Source: Pantoea sp.
GTDB lineage: Bacteria > Pseudomonadota > Gammaproteobacteria > Enterobacterales > Enterobacteriaceae
DNA length: 64,000 nucleotides
Reading direction: 5' to 3'
Assembly: GCF_028283705.1 (NCBI RefSeq)
Contig: NZ_JAPWKD010000015.1
Location: 62,001 to 126,000 of the forward strand
Shown here: one piece after another, positions 52,736-63,494 of the stretch
Layout of the letters: each line of letters opens with the position of its first letter
How positions within the stretch are numbered: position 1 is the first letter of the stretch
Translations under genes and position numbers: made by a program
Notes under the pieces: generated by a model
Told to the model about the DNA's origin: nothing
Databases searched by the model: none
What the model saw: only the letters and a program-made list of their open reading frames with translations

Positions 52736-53524
52736 GTGACCCCTGCGGTACATGAGAACAGCACCCTGCCGTCGCTAAGCGGCGGGTTATATGCCTTCTT
52801 TTTTGATGTCGACGGCACGCTGGCGGCAATTCAGCCTCAGCCCGAGTCGGTTTCGATTCCCGCATCGGTGCGCCAGCATCTGCAACAACTCACCAATCTG
52901 AACCATGGCGCGCTGGCGCTGGTGTCTGGTCGTCCCGTTGCGCAACTGGATGCGCTGGTTGCGCCACTGGAAGTCCCGGCAGCGGGTGTGCATGGTGCGG
53001 AACGGCGTGATGCCAGCGGCAGGATGCATTGCCAGTCACTGCCCGTCGAGATTGCGCAAACGCTGCAACGGGAATTGCAGGAGACCATGGATCAATGGCC
53101 CGGCACGCAACTGGAAGTCAAAGGCATGGCGTTTGCGCTGCATTATCGTCGGGCGATGGAGTATGAACAGGCCGTCATCAGTTTGGCTGAAGAGGCGGTG
53201 GCACGTTTTCCGGAGCTGGCGCTCCAGCCGGGAAAATGCGTGGTGGAACTGAAACCGCAGGGAATCGATAAAGGCGCGGCCATTCGCGACTTTATGCGGG
53301 AAGCGCCTTTTACCGGACGTATTCCGGTATTTGTGGGTGACGATCTGACCGATGAGAAGGGATTTCTGGCCGTTAATGCGCTGGGGGGAATTTCTGTCAA
53401 GGTCGGAGAGGGTACAAGCCATGCGCGCTATCGCCTCAGCAGCGTAGATGCGGTGTGGAGCTGGCTTGAACAATTACTATTACAATCAAAGCATGACAAC
53501 GTCGGTAAGGAGTCTGGGTTATGA
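52736..53524 (+). CDS. otsB: Trehalose-6-phosphate phosphatase
   Basis: 262 aa HAD-superfamily phosphatase. Motif I FFFDVDGTLAAIQPQP has the nucleophile and acid/base Asp pair; motif II region ALVSGRP; the C-terminal FVGDDLTDEKGF binds Mg. It dephosphorylates trehalose 6-phosphate made by OtsA. The start is GTG with AGGAGGA 5 nt before. It overlaps otsA by 4 nt. RpoS-type promoter upstream indicates osmotic and stationary-phase induction. Confidence 0.95.
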   Translation: MTPAVHENSTLPSLSGGLYAFFFDVDGTLAAIQPQPESVSIPASVRQHLQQLTNLNHGALALVSGRPVAQLDALVAPLEVPAAGVHGAERRDASGRMHCQSLPVEIAQTLQRELQETMDQWPGTQLEVKGMAFALHYRRAMEYEQAVISLAEEAVARFPELALQPGKCVVELKPQGIDKGAAIRDFMREAPFTGRIPVFVGDDLTDEKGFLAVNALGGISVKVGEGTSHARYRLSSVDAVWSWLEQLLLQSKHDNVGKESGL

Positions 53525-54957
53525 GTCGCTTAGTGGTCGTATCTAACCGTATCGCCATTCCTGATGGGACAAAAGCCAGTGCGGGTGGTCTCGCCGTCGG
53601 TTTGCTGGATGCACTGAAAACCACCGGGGGATTGTGGTTTGGCTGGAACGGCGAAATCAGTGAGATTTCTGGCGAAGAAGAGGAGGAGGTCAGCGTCAGC
53701 GAGTATGACGGCATTACCTACGCTGCCCTGCCGCTGAATCAAAACGATTATGATCTCTATTATTGCCAGTTTTCCAATACCGTTATCTGGCCTGCCTTTC
53801 ACTATCGCCTCGATTTGGTGCAATTTCAGCGCGAAGCCTGGGAGGGTTACTGCCGCGTCAATACGCTGCTGGCCAATCGCCTGAAACCGCTGTTACAGGA
53901 GGATGATATTTTATGGATTCACGATTATCACCTGTTGCCATTTGCCGCCGAGTTGCGCAAACAGGGCATTAATAATCGCATCGGATTCTTTCTGCATATC
54001 CCATTTCCGACGCCAGAGATTTTCAACGCGCTGCCGCCACATAAAGCGCTGCTGGAAATGATGTGCGACTACGATTTGCTGGGTTTCCAGACAGAATCCG
54101 ATCGCGTGGCCTTCCTCGATAGTCTGAGTCAGCTGACGCAGTTGCAGAATAAAGGCGAGAAGAAACATCGCGCGTTCGGCAACACCTTTATGACTGAGGT
54201 GTATCCGATTGGTATCGAACCGGACAGTATTAAAGAGATGGCGGAAGGTGCGCTGCCACCGAAAATGGCGGCCATGAAGCGTGAACTGGGGGATGTGCAA
54301 AACATCATTGCCTGTGAGCGTCTGGATTACTCTAAAGGCTTACCGGAACGTTTCCTCGCTTATGAGGCGCTGCTGGAGCACTATCCCCAGCATCGCGGCA
54401 AAATCCGTTATTCGCAGATTGCGCCCACTTCGCGTGGCGAAGTGCAGGCGTACCAGGATATTCGTCATCAACTGGAGACGGAAGCTGGCCGCATCAACGG
54501 CAAATATGGCACCCTGGGCTGGACGCCGCTGTATTACCTTAATCAGCACTTCGACCGCCGTCTGCTGATGAAGATTTTCCGGCTGACTGATGTCGGGTTA
54601 ATCACGCCGTTGCGCGATGGTATGAATCTGGTGGCCAAGGAGTACGTGGCCGCGCAGGACCCGGATGATCCGGGTGTGTTGATTCTGTCGCGTTTTGCCG
54701 GCGCGGCCAATGAAATGACCTCAGCGTTGATCGTCAATCCTTACGATCGCGACGAAGTGGCGGCAGCACTGGACCGGGCACTGTCCATGCCGCGTACCGA
54801 GCGTATTTCACGCTATAACGACATGATGACGGTATTACGCCAGCATGATATCTCACACTGGCGTGAGAGCTTCCTGCGCGATTTGAACTCGCTGCCACAG
54901 CGCAGTGCCGATCACAGTACTGCGCATAAAGTCGCGACCTTCCCGAAGCTGGCGTAA
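53521..54957 (+). CDS. otsA: Trehalose-6-phosphate synthase
   Basis: 478 aa GT20 glycosyltransferase (E. coli 474). Begins MSRLVVVSNRIA; the glycine loop SAGGLAVGLLDAL and the acceptor site WIHDYHLLPFA are typical, as is C-terminal LITPLRDGMNLVAKEYVAAQ. Joins UDP-glucose and glucose 6-phosphate. Second gene of otsBA. Downstream is a dispersed palindrome, then the flhDC control region, as the order ots then flhDC is also close in E. coli (with uspC between). Confidence 0.96.
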   Translation: MSRLVVVSNRIAIPDGTKASAGGLAVGLLDALKTTGGLWFGWNGEISEISGEEEEEVSVSEYDGITYAALPLNQNDYDLYYCQFSNTVIWPAFHYRLDLVQFQREAWEGYCRVNTLLANRLKPLLQEDDILWIHDYHLLPFAAELRKQGINNRIGFFLHIPFPTPEIFNALPPHKALLEMMCDYDLLGFQTESDRVAFLDSLSQLTQLQNKGEKKHRAFGNTFMTEVYPIGIEPDSIKEMAEGALPPKMAAMKRELGDVQNIIACERLDYSKGLPERFLAYEALLEHYPQHRGKIRYSQIAPTSRGEVQAYQDIRHQLETEAGRINGKYGTLGWTPLYYLNQHFDRRLLMKIFRLTDVGLITPLRDGMNLVAKEYVAAQDPDDPGVLILSRFAGAANEMTSALIVNPYDRDEVAAALDRALSMPRTERISRYNDMMTVLRQHDISHWRESFLRDLNSLPQRSADHSTAHKVATFPKLA

Positions 54958-54967
54958 TGAAGGCGTT

Positions 54968-55017
54968 GCGCCGCTACGATATTTGCACGTATTCGTAGCG
55001 GCGCGATTTATCGCGCG
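54968..55017. repeat. Dispersed intergenic palindrome, copy 4
   Basis: GCGCCGCTACGA (54968-54979) pairs with TCGTAGCGGCGC (54993-55004), 12 bp perfect with a 13-nt loop. GATTTATCGCGCG follows, as in copy 2. Probably ends otsBA transcripts. Confidence 0.8.
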
Positions 55018-55663
55018 TTTTCCGCTGTGCTGTAACACACTGCACAGCGTTTCCACACGCTTATCCTGCTCACTGTCACCCGACGCAATCGACGTTATTT
55101 CTTTAACCAGTAAAAATCCTGCCAGACAGGAGATTTGCGCACATCTGGCGAAAAAGTAAACGATCAGGGGCAGAATACGGCTTTTTTTTCGATGCAACCC
55201 TAAAGCCTGAGCGTAATGTGCCGATAGTTTGGTTACATCAATGCGTAAGCGCAGCGATTCATTCATATCTCTAATGTAACGCATTGTTACATCCACTGCC
55301 GTTCACTAAACACTCCCTACAAACCGTTAACGATAAGTTGCCGCACCGCGCCGACTCTTCACATAATGCTAGCACCTTGCTGTTAGTGCCTTTTCGCAAT
55401 ATTCCCCGTAAGTGATTAATTTGTCAGCGAATAATTCCACTGAGTTTTGGAGTTTTATGCTGTGTATTTTTATCAGATCAGAGAATTGTAGCGACCTAAT
55501 CGCAACGATACAGATAAAAGATCGCTTTATATTGACATTATGCCGCATAGCTATTTGTAAGCGAAACGACAATGAAATATTAGCGAAATAAAGCAGATCT
55601 GCTCAATAAATGAGCAACAGAAAAGCAATGCTGAAGGGTTGAAGAAAAAATTTGCCTTAAAAG

Positions 55664-55679
55664 TGTGACGTAGATCACA
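55664..55679. promoter_or_regulatory. CRP site of flhDC
   Basis: TGTGACGTAGATCACA: both TGTGA/TCACA half-sites perfect with a 6-bp spacer. It centres about 70 bp before the predicted start, the class I position used at E. coli flhDC. Confidence 0.92.
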
Positions 55680-55728
55680 CTTTATCTAAAATTTCACACT
55701 TATCACGTTGTATGTCGAAATCAGACGA

Positions 55729-55734
55729 TATAGA
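55729..55734 (+). promoter_or_regulatory. Likely -10 element of flhDC
   Basis: TATAGA, with start predicted near 55741-55743. No good -35, as expected for a CRP-dependent promoter. Confidence 0.5.
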
Positions 55735-55989
55735 TTTGCCTTGTTTTCAGATTAGTCTTAAAAAACTGTAAGCAGACGTCACGGAAGATGGTTAGAACTC
55801 AAGAAAAGATTGGCCTGGAGTTATGACTACTACTGATCAGTGTCCCGGTGGGAAGTGAAACAGTTCAGTACACGTTTGGCTTATGCCTGAATATTTTTTG
55901 CCATCTTTAGATTTACCAACCAGCAATCCGAACCATAGAGAAATATTTTCTATGGCCGTATATATGTCGTGTCTATCAGGATGGAAAAA

Positions 55990-56340
55990 ATGGGTACATC
56001 AGAATTACTAAAACATATATATGACATCAATCTGTCATATTTACTGCTTGCGCAGCGTTTAATTAACCAGGAAAAAGCTTCAGCAATGTTTCGTCTGGGC
56101 ATCGATGAATCGATGGCAGATGCATTGGCACAATTAACTTTACCTGAGATGGTAAAATTAGCGGAAACCAATCAACTGGTTTGCCAGTTCCGCTTTACTG
56201 ACCACAACATTATTAATCGCCTGACTCAGGAATCCCGCGTGGATGATTTACAGCAAATCCACACCGGTATTTTATTATCCAGCCGTTTACTGCGTAACGC
56301 GTCGAAAGACGACGTTGGCACGAAAAAGAGGGCGGTATAA
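55990..56340 (+). CDS. flhD: Flagellar master regulator subunit FlhD
   Basis: 116 aa from the chosen [26 protein letters not shown] and [23 protein letters not shown] are almost as in E. coli. FlhD4FlhC2 activates class II flagellar promoters with sigma70. ATG 55990 is chosen because E. coli starts MHTSELL; ATG 55981 is also in frame. The stop overlaps flhC by 1 nt. Confidence 0.96.
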   Translation: MGTSELLKHIYDINLSYLLLAQRLINQEKASAMFRLGIDESMADALAQLTLPEMVKLAETNQLVCQFRFTDHNIINRLTQESRVDDLQQIHTGILLSSRLLRNASKDDVGTKKRAV

Positions 56341-56918
56341 TGAGCGAAAAAAGTATTGTTCAGGAAGCGCGTGACATTCAGCTGGCGATGGAGCTGATTA
56401 CGCTGGGCGCGCGACTGCAAATGCTGGAAAGTGAAACGCAGCTAAGCCGCGGTCGCCTGATTAAGTTGTATAAAGAATTGCGCGGTAGCCCGCCGCCGAA
56501 AGGTATGTTGCCATTCTCCACTGACTGGTTCATGACCTGGGAACAAAATATCCACGCTTCGATGTTCTGTAACGCCTGGCAGTTCCTGCTGAAAACAGGT
56601 TTGAGCACCGGTGTGGAAGCCGTAATTAAAGCGTATCGACTCTATCTTGAGCAGTGCCCACAATCAGACGAAGGCCCGCTGCTGGCGCTGACGCGCGCCT
56701 GGACGCTGGTGCGTTTCGTTGAAAGTGGCATGCTGGAACTCTCCGACTGCAAATGCTGTAACGGCAGCTTTATCAACCACGCGCATCAGCCGGTCGGCAG
56801 CTTTGTTTGCAGCCTGTGCCAGCCGCCATCACGCGCCGTAAAAAGACGTAAACTTTCTGTCGAATCTGCCGATACCTTTCCACAACTGCTGGATGAACAG
56901 GTTAAACACGCCGTTTAA
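56340..56918 (+). CDS. flhC: Flagellar master regulator subunit FlhC
   Basis: 192 aa, equal to E. coli. The zinc-binding Cys are in [24 protein letters not shown] (CxxC...CxxC). It supplies most DNA contacts of the FlhDC complex. Cotranscribed with flhD; followed by a strong terminator. Confidence 0.97.
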   Translation: MSEKSIVQEARDIQLAMELITLGARLQMLESETQLSRGRLIKLYKELRGSPPPKGMLPFSTDWFMTWEQNIHASMFCNAWQFLLKTGLSTGVEAVIKAYRLYLEQCPQSDEGPLLALTRAWTLVRFVESGMLELSDCKCCNGSFINHAHQPVGSFVCSLCQPPSRAVKRRKLSVESADTFPQLLDEQVKHAV

Positions 56919-56945
56919 GTTTGTTCGTATCGTGGAAGCCATCCA

Positions 56946-56973
56946 GCAGCGGTTAATCCGCTGCTTTTTTTTT
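56946..56973 (+). terminator. Intrinsic terminator after flhDC
   Basis: GCAGCGG, loop TTAAT, CCGCTGC, then nine Ts. Confidence 0.95.
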
Positions 56974-57050
56974 GCTCTGCGTTTGCGAATAACACCTGCG
57001 GCTCTCTGGCTTAACTTCCACCAACACGTTACGGACGTAAGGATTTTTTT

Positions 57051-57938
57051 GTGCTGATTATTCTGGGTTATATCGTAGTCCTCGGGTCCGTGTTAGGCGG
57101 CTACATGTTGGTCGGTGGCCATCTGGGGGCACTTTATCAGCCGTCTGAGCTGCTGATAATAGGTGGTGCCGCGATTGGTGCTTTTTTGGTCGGTAACAAT
57201 GGCAAGGCAATTAAAAAGACCTTAAAAGCATTGCCCTTGTTAATGCGCGGCTCGAAATATAACAAAGCCGTTTACATGGATTTAATGGCATTGCTCTATC
57301 GCCTGATGGCGAAATCACGACAGCAGGGGATGTTGTCGCTGGAGCGCGATATTGAAGATCCCAGCCAGAGTGAAATTTTCGCTAACTATCCGCGCATTCT
57401 GGCCGATAAACAGTTAGTGGATTTTATTACCGATTATTTGCGTTTAATGGTCAGCGGAAATATGAACGCATTCGAAATCGAAGCGTTGATGGATGAAGAA
57501 ATTGAAACCTACGAGCACGAGTGTGAAGTGCCAGCGCAAAGTTTATCCGCGGTCGGTGATGGTTTACCCGCGTTTGGTATCGTCGCGGCGGTAATGGGCG
57601 TGGTGCACGCACTGGCGTCGGCGGATCGTCCGGCGGCAGAACTGGGCGCGCTGGTGGCGCATGCCATGGTGGGAACCTTCCTCGGGATCCTGCTGGCTTA
57701 CGGTTTCATTTCGCCGCTGGCATCGGTGTTACGCCAGAAATGTGCTGAATCCACCAAGATGATGCAGTGCATTAAGGTGACGTTGCTTTCCAGCCTCAAT
57801 GGTTATGCGCCGCAGATCGCGGTGGAGTTTGGTCGTAAGACCCTCTATTCCACCGAACGTCCGTCGTTCCAGGAACTGGAAGAACACGTCCGTAATGCTA
57901 AAAACCCGGCTAAACAAACCTCGGATGAAGCCTCATGA
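57051..57938 (+). CDS. motA: Flagellar motor stator protein MotA
   Basis: 295 aa with four membrane helices (E. coli 295 aa, also GTG start). Cytoplasmic loop contains [22 protein letters not shown], with the charged residues that contact Fli[17 protein letters not shown] and [24 protein letters not shown] form the inner helices. Works with MotB as proton channel. Only about 77 bp separate it from the flhDC terminator, and I see no convincing sigma28 promoter there. 4-nt overlap with motB. Confidence 0.97.
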   Translation: MLIILGYIVVLGSVLGGYMLVGGHLGALYQPSELLIIGGAAIGAFLVGNNGKAIKKTLKALPLLMRGSKYNKAVYMDLMALLYRLMAKSRQQGMLSLERDIEDPSQSEIFANYPRILADKQLVDFITDYLRLMVSGNMNAFEIEALMDEEIETYEHECEVPAQSLSAVGDGLPAFGIVAAVMGVVHALASADRPAAELGALVAHAMVGTFLGILLAYGFISPLASVLRQKCAESTKMMQCIKVTLLSSLNGYAPQIAVEFGRKTLYSTERPSFQELEEHVRNAKNPAKQTSDEAS

Positions 57939-58963
57939 AGCATGGCAATCGCCCCATTGTGCTGGTTAAACGGCGCAAACATAAAAGGCATGAGGGAGGT
58001 CATGGTTCATGGAAGATTGCTTATGCCGACTTTATGACGGCGATGATGGCGTTCTTTATGGTGATGTGGCTGCTCTCGATCGCCAACCCGCAGCAGCTGA
58101 TACAAATTGCAGAATACTTCAGAACGCCGCTTAAAGTGGCGTTAACCGGTGGTCAGCGAAGCAGTGATAGCGACAGCCCAATTCCTGGCGGCGGGGATGA
58201 CCCGACGAAGAAGCAAGGTGAAGTGAAGAAAGCCGTGGATATGGATGCACAGAAGCGCCAGCTGGATGATATCCGCCTGAATCGCCTGCGCGAAAAGCTC
58301 GATCAGCTGATCGAAGCCGATCCACGTCTGAAGGCGCTACGCCCGCATCTGATTATCAACATGGTGGAAGAAGGGCTGCGCATCCAGATTATCGATAGCC
58401 AGAACCGCCCGATGTTTAAGACCGGCAGCGCTGAGGTGGAGCCTTATATGCGCGATATCCTGCGCGCCATCGCTCCGCTGCTCAATGCGATCCCCAACAA
58501 AATCAGTCTGGCGGGTCATACCGATGACATCCAGTATGCCAACGGCGATCGCGGCTACAGCAACTGGGAGCTTTCGGCGGATCGTGCCAACGCCTCACGT
58601 CGTGAGTTGATGATGGGCGGTCTTGATGGCAGCAAAATGCTACGCGTGGTGGGCATGGCTGACACCATGAAGCTGAAAAACCGCGGTGGTGACGATGCAG
58701 TAAACCGTCGCATTAGCCTGCTGGTGTTGAACCATGACACCGAAGCGGCAATTGAAAAAGAAAATGCCGAGAGCGATGCCGTTCAGGTGAGCGACCCGGC
58801 ACAGATCATTCCCGATATTACCGCGCCCGCCGTTCCGGCTGCGCCGACAGCACCGGCAACATCAGCGACACCGGCAGCGCCGGCTGCCACGACGACGCCA
58901 GCGGCTCCGGCCAATCCGAACGCCAGTGCGGTGACTACTGACCACTCCTCACAGCCGAGGTGA
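57935..58963 (+). CDS. motB: Flagellar motor stator protein MotB
   Basis: 342 aa (E. coli 308). One membrane helix with the proton-carrying D32 in [21 protein letters not shown]. The plug and OmpA-like peptidoglycan-binding domain follow ([58 protein letters not shown]). The extra length is a low-complexity Ala/Pro/Thr tail from about residue 295, which is unlike E. coli. Confidence 0.97.
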   Translation: MKHGNRPIVLVKRRKHKRHEGGHGSWKIAYADFMTAMMAFFMVMWLLSIANPQQLIQIAEYFRTPLKVALTGGQRSSDSDSPIPGGGDDPTKKQGEVKKAVDMDAQKRQLDDIRLNRLREKLDQLIEADPRLKALRPHLIINMVEEGLRIQIIDSQNRPMFKTGSAEVEPYMRDILRAIAPLLNAIPNKISLAGHTDDIQYANGDRGYSNWELSADRANASRRELMMGGLDGSKMLRVVGMADTMKLKNRGGDDAVNRRISLLVLNHDTEAAIEKENAESDAVQVSDPAQIIPDITAPAVPAAPTAPATSATPAAPAATTTPAAPANPNASAVTTDHSSQPR

Positions 58964-58967
58964 TCCC

Positions 58968-60950
58968 GTGAGCATGGACATCAGCGATTTTTACCAGACG
59001 TTTTTTGATGAGGCCGATGAGCTGTTAGCGGACATGGAGCAACACCTGTTGGGACTGGATCCCCAGGAGCCAGATTCCGAACAGTTGAATGCCATCTTCC
59101 GCGCCGCCCACTCGATAAAGGGCGGAGCCGGTACGTTTGGCTTTACGGTTTTACAGGAAACCACTCATATCCTGGAAAACATTCTGGACGGTGCGCGTCG
59201 TGGTGAAATGGCGCTCAGCACCGACATCATCAACCTGTTTTTGGAAACCAAAGATATTATGCAGGAACAGCTCGATGCCTATAAAACCGCGCAGGAACCG
59301 AATGCAGAAAGCTTCAACTATATCTGCGAAGCACTGCGTCAGCTGGCCCTTGAAGCCAAAGGGGGAGCCCCGGCAGCCCCGGCGGCGGTGGCAGTCGCCG
59401 AGCCTGTTGCACCCACTGTCAGCAGCGCGGGTTTACGCCTGCACCTGGTTGATCTGAAAGAGAAAGAACCGGATTTGTTGCTGGAAGAACTGGGCAACCT
59501 TGGCACGCTAAGCGATGTGGTGAAAAGCGCCAACGCGCTGGAAGCCACCATTGAAGGTGTCGGCAAAGATGACATCGTCGCTGTGCTGTGTTTTGTGCTT
59601 GAAGAAGCGCAGATTCTTTTCCCGGAAGGCAGCAGCGCGCCGGTGGAAACCGCACCAGCAGCACCTGTCGTGGCTGAACCGGTACAAAGCGCCACCGTCA
59701 CCGAGATCACCCCGGCAGTGAAGCGTGAAAACAAACGCGCGGCAGCCCCTGCCAAAGCCAGCGAATCCAGCAGTATCCGCGTTGCGGTCGAGAAAGTTGA
59801 CCAGTTGATTAACCTGGTTGGTGAACTGGTGATTACTCAGTCAATGCTGGCACAGCGTTCTGGCGCACTGGATCCGGTGGCGCATGGCGACCTGCTGAAC
59901 AGCATGGGTCAGCTGGAGCGTAACGCGCGCGATTTACAGGAATCGGTGATGTCGATTCGTATGATGCCGATGGAGTATGTCTTCAGTCGCTTCCCCCGTC
60001 TGGTACGCGATCTGGCCAGTAAGCTGGGTAAAGAAGTGGAGCTGACGCTACTCGGCAGCTCGACCGAACTGGATAAAAGCCTGATCGAACGCATCATCGA
60101 TCCGTTAACCCATTTGGTCCGCAACAGCCTTGACCACGGTATCGAATCGCCGGAAAAACGTCTGGGTGCGGGTAAAAGTGCCGTCGGTAATCTGACGCTT
60201 TCCGCAGAACATCAGGGTGGCAACATTTGCATCGAAGTGATCGATGACGGTGCCGGTCTTAACCGTGAACGTATCCTGGCAAAAGCGATGTCTTCGGGTC
60301 TGCCGGTGAGCGAAAGCATGAGCGATGAAGAAGTCGGCATGCTGATTTTCGCACCGGGCTTCTCTACCGCTGAGCAGGTCACCGATGTATCGGGCCGTGG
60401 CGTCGGCATGGATGTGGTGAAACGAAACATTCAGGAAATGGGCGGCCACGTTGAAATCGCCTCGAAGCAGGGTAAAGGCACCACTATCCGTATCCTGCTG
60501 CCACTGACGCTGGCGATCCTCGATGGTATGTCGGTTCGTGTGGCCGATGAAGTGTTCATCCTGCCGCTGAACGCGGTGATGGAATCGCTGCAACCGCGTG
60601 CCGAAGAACTGAAGCCACTGGCCGGTGGTGAGCGTGTGCTGGAAGTGCGTGGCGAATATCTGCCGCTGGTCGAGTTGTGGAATGTGTTCGATGTGCAGCA
60701 CGCCAAGACCGATGCCACGCAGGGCATTGTGGTGATCCTGCAAAGCGCGGGTCGTCGTTACGCCCTGCTGGTGGATCAGCTGATTGGTCAGCACCAGGTG
60801 GTGGTGAAAAACCTTGAAAGTAACTACCGCAAAGTGCCGGGTATTTCCGCCGCCACCATCCTTGGCGATGGCAGTGTAGCGCTGATTGTAGATGTTTCAG
60901 CCCTGCAATCACTGAACCGTGAAAAGCGTGTGGCCGGTGCCGCAGCGTAA
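58968..60950 (+). CDS. cheA: Chemotaxis histidine kinase CheA
   Basis: 660 aa (E. coli 654). P1 phosphotransfer His48 in [15 protein letters not shown]2 CheY-binding region about 160-225; dimerisation [24 protein letters not shown]; kinase N box [12 protein letters not shown]1 DDGAGL, G2 [10 protein letters not shown]-terminal CheW-like domain. GTG start as in E. coli. The linkers flanking P2 are Ala/Pro-rich and poorly conserved. Confidence 0.97.
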   Translation: MSMDISDFYQTFFDEADELLADMEQHLLGLDPQEPDSEQLNAIFRAAHSIKGGAGTFGFTVLQETTHILENILDGARRGEMALSTDIINLFLETKDIMQEQLDAYKTAQEPNAESFNYICEALRQLALEAKGGAPAAPAAVAVAEPVAPTVSSAGLRLHLVDLKEKEPDLLLEELGNLGTLSDVVKSANALEATIEGVGKDDIVAVLCFVLEEAQILFPEGSSAPVETAPAAPVVAEPVQSATVTEITPAVKRENKRAAAPAKASESSSIRVAVEKVDQLINLVGELVITQSMLAQRSGALDPVAHGDLLNSMGQLERNARDLQESVMSIRMMPMEYVFSRFPRLVRDLASKLGKEVELTLLGSSTELDKSLIERIIDPLTHLVRNSLDHGIESPEKRLGAGKSAVGNLTLSAEHQGGNICIEVIDDGAGLNRERILAKAMSSGLPVSESMSDEEVGMLIFAPGFSTAEQVTDVSGRGVGMDVVKRNIQEMGGHVEIASKQGKGTTIRILLPLTLAILDGMSVRVADEVFILPLNAVMESLQPRAEELKPLAGGERVLEVRGEYLPLVELWNVFDVQHAKTDATQGIVVILQSAGRRYALLVDQLIGQHQVVVKNLESNYRKVPGISAATILGDGSVALIVDVSALQSLNREKRVAGAAA

Positions 60951-60973
60951 TCGATAACGAAAAGGTAAATACA

Positions 60974-61471
60974 ATGACTGGAATGGCAACCGTGACGAAA
61001 ATCGCTGGCGAAACCGTGGGCCAGGAGTTCTTAGTCTTCACCCTCGGAGATGAAGAGTACGGTATCGATATCCTGAAAGTGCAGGAAATTCGTGGCTACG
61101 ATCAGGTAACGCGCATCGCCAACACCCCGGAGTTTATCAAGGGTGTGACCAACCTGCGTGGCGTGATTGTGCCGATTATCGACCTGCGCGTGAAGTTCTC
61201 GCAGCCGGATGTGGATTACAACGAAAACACCGTGGTGATCGTGCTGAATCTGGAACACCGCGTGGTGGGTATCGTGGTGGATGGCGTTTCTGATGTGTTG
61301 TCGCTAACCCAGGACCAAATCCGTCCGGCTCCGGAATTTGCCGTGACCATGTCAACCGAGTACCTGACGGGTCTCGGCGCGTTGGGTGAACGTATGCTGA
61401 TTCTGGTCGACATCGAGAAGCTGCTGAGCAGTGAAGAGATGGCGTTGATGGACACGCTGCGTAGCGCATAA
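60974..61471 (+). CDS. cheW: Chemotaxis coupling protein CheW
   Basis: 165 aa (E. coli 167). [46 protein letters not shown] is nearly invariant. Links receptors to CheA. 23 nt after cheA; followed by a hairpin and a sigma28 promoter for the next receptor. Confidence 0.97.
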   Translation: MTGMATVTKIAGETVGQEFLVFTLGDEEYGIDILKVQEIRGYDQVTRIANTPEFIKGVTNLRGVIVPIIDLRVKFSQPDVDYNENTVVIVLNLEHRVVGIVVDGVSDVLSLTQDQIRPAPEFAVTMSTEYLTGLGALGERMLILVDIEKLLSSEEMALMDTLRSA

Positions 61472-61481
61472 TTGTTGTGTC

Positions 61482-61504
61482 ACGGGCCGGGATGACCGGC
61501 CCGT
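61482..61504 (+). terminator. Hairpin after cheW
   Basis: ACGGGCCGG, loop GATGA, CCGGCCCGT, then TATCATTTC. Strong 9-bp stem, weak T-run. Confidence 0.65.
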
Positions 61505-61572
61505 TATCATTTCTGATAGAAATAATTCCTTATAAATCAACATCAAGTTTGCAATTAATTCACTTTTTGCTC

Positions 61573-61599
61573 TCAATTTCGCCACCCTCTGGCCGATAA
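61573..61599 (+). promoter_or_regulatory. Sigma28 promoter of the chemoreceptor
   Basis: -10 GCCGATAA is a perfect match; 11-nt spacer; -35 TCAATTTC matches 5 of 8. Start about 25 nt before the receptor ATG. Confidence 0.65.
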
Positions 61600-61633
61600 A
61601 TCCACTGCATTTTTTCACTTTTCAGGGCAAGGT

Positions 61634-63301
61634 ATGTTTACGAAAATCCGTGTTGTCACCAGTTTATTACTGGTGCTGTTGATATTTGGTTTTTTGCAGC
61701 TGGCTTCTGGCTCGCTGTTTTTCAAAGCGCTAAGCAATGACAAAAGCAGTTTTAATGTTGCACAACTGGCAAGCAAAAATACTGCGGCGATCAACGACGC
61801 TTATATGAGTCTTAACCAAAGCCGCGTGTTGCTGACGCGTGTCATGCTGCGTATTGCCAATAGCAAACTTTCGGGTGAGACCGCCGATCTCGCCAGCATG
61901 TTTGAGCAGAGCAAGAACTTTCAGAGTAAGGCAGCGGATTTCTACTCATTGTTTAAAAGCATTCCGGATACCCCCGGTCAGGATGCGCAACTCAATAAAC
62001 ATCTGGATGACACCTTTAGTGCCTACAACAAGGCGTTAAACCAGATGCAGGATGCGTTGCAAGCCAACGATATTGAAGGTGCCGGTAAACTGCCTGTTGC
62101 CCCTTCGCAGAGCGCATTTCTGGAGGATTACACCCAGTGGCGTGCCGATCAGGACCGCCTGACCGAAGCCGGTGTCACGGCCAACCTCGCCGCCTATAAC
62201 CATATGCTGTGGCTGCTGGGGGTAGTGATGGCGGTCGTCGTGGCTGTGATTGTGTTGTGCTGGTTTGGTCTGCGCAAAGTGCTGATTAACCCGCTTAACA
62301 GCAACATCAAACATATCCAGCACATCGCACAGGGTGATCTGACGCAGACCATCGTGATTGAAGGGCGTAACGAAATGAGCCAGCTGGCGACCAATCTGCA
62401 CGAAATGCAGCAGTCGCTGGTGCGTACCGTCAGCAATGTGCGTGACGGTTCTGATGCCATCTTCACCGGTGCCAGCGAAATCTCCGCCGGAAATAACGAT
62501 CTCTCTGCCCGCACCGAAGAACAGGCTGCCTCGCTGGAGCAGACCGCTGCCAGCATGGAACAGCTGACGGCCACGGTGAAACAGAACGCCGAAAACGCCC
62601 GTCAGGCTTCGCAGCTGGCGCTCAGCGCATCAGAAACCGCGCAGAAAGGCGGCAGTGTGGTGGATGGTGTGGTGCGTACCATGCATGACATCGCCGGCAG
62701 TTCGAAGAAAATTGCCGATATCACCAGCGTGATCGACGGCATTGCCTTCCAGACCAACATCCTGGCACTGAACGCCGCGGTGGAAGCGGCGCGCGCCGGT
62801 GAACAGGGTCGTGGTTTTGCCGTGGTGGCCGGTGAGGTGCGCAGCCTGGCACAGCGCAGCGCGCAGGCGGCGAAGGAAATCAAAGGATTGATCGAGGACT
62901 CGGTGAATCGCGTCAATACCGGCTCGGCGCTGGTAGGGACGGCAGGGGAAACCATGAGCGATATCGTCAACGCGGTCACGCGGGTGACGGACATTATGGG
63001 CGAGATTGCCTCGGCATCCGATGAGCAGAGCCGTGGTATCGATCAGGTCGGCCAGGCGGTGACCGAGATGGATCGCGTGACACAACAGAACGCCTCGCTG
63101 GTGGAAGAATCTGCGGCCGCTGCGGCTTCACTGGAAGATCAGGCCAGCCGTTTAAGCCAGTCGGTATCGGTGTTTAAGATCCCCCGCACCCAGGTTGCTC
63201 CGGCCGTGACGCGCCATCCGCAGATTGCGCCGAAAGTCGCCGATGTACCACGTAAAGCCGTGACGGCCCCGGTGAGCGACAGCAACTGGGAAACGTTCTG
63301 A
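61634..63301 (+). CDS. Methyl-accepting chemotaxis protein (Tar/Tsr type)
   Basis: 555 aa. First membrane helix about 8-30, periplasmic four-helix ligand domain about 35-190, second helix [25 protein letters not shown], then signalling tip [41 protein letters not shown]. The C-terminal NWETF is the CheR/CheB docking pentapeptide, so this is a high-abundance type receptor. Ligand not readable. Tandem paralogue follows. Confidence 0.95.
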   Translation: MFTKIRVVTSLLLVLLIFGFLQLASGSLFFKALSNDKSSFNVAQLASKNTAAINDAYMSLNQSRVLLTRVMLRIANSKLSGETADLASMFEQSKNFQSKAADFYSLFKSIPDTPGQDAQLNKHLDDTFSAYNKALNQMQDALQANDIEGAGKLPVAPSQSAFLEDYTQWRADQDRLTEAGVTANLAAYNHMLWLLGVVMAVVVAVIVLCWFGLRKVLINPLNSNIKHIQHIAQGDLTQTIVIEGRNEMSQLATNLHEMQQSLVRTVSNVRDGSDAIFTGASEISAGNNDLSARTEEQAASLEQTAASMEQLTATVKQNAENARQASQLALSASETAQKGGSVVDGVVRTMHDIAGSSKKIADITSVIDGIAFQTNILALNAAVEAARAGEQGRGFAVVAGEVRSLAQRSAQAAKEIKGLIEDSVNRVNTGSALVGTAGETMSDIVNAVTRVTDIMGEIASASDEQSRGIDQVGQAVTEMDRVTQQNASLVEESAAAAASLEDQASRLSQSVSVFKIPRTQVAPAVTRHPQIAPKVADVPRKAVTAPVSDSNWETF

Positions 63302-63326
63302 CGTTGTTGTCATTCGTGTTAACTTC

Positions 63327-63354
63327 ATGCGCCTTTTAAAGGCGCATTTTTTTT
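63327..63354 (+). terminator. Intrinsic terminator after chemoreceptor
   Basis: ATGCGCC, loop TTTTAAA, GGCGCAT, then a run of eight Ts. Confidence 0.93.
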
Positions 63355-63494
63355 AATGTTAATTTTTTTAATTATAAAACTCTGCCACAAGAATAAAAGG
63401 CAGGATTTTACTTTGTAAAGTGGCTTAAACATCCTCAGAAATTCAGCGGCGCGGTCGATAACAGGGGAGCCGAAAACACCTTTTTGGGGAACCC

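Larger units (their letters stand above)
54958..55989 (+). other. About 1-kb flhDC control region and leader
   Basis: No supported gene. From left: the dispersed repeat, then a region of unassigned sequence to about 55600, a CRP site at 55664, a -10 element at 55729 and a leader of about 245 nt to the flhD ATG. The leader has several GGA words (for example CACGGAAG, CCTGGAG, GGTGGGAAG) that could bind CsrA or small RNAs, as is known for E. coli flhDC. Confidence 0.7.

Noticed and set aside
54853..55296. Minus-strand open frame of 147 codons overlapping the otsA end
   Set aside because: Overlaps otsA and the dispersed palindrome; no ribosome site, no recognisable domain.
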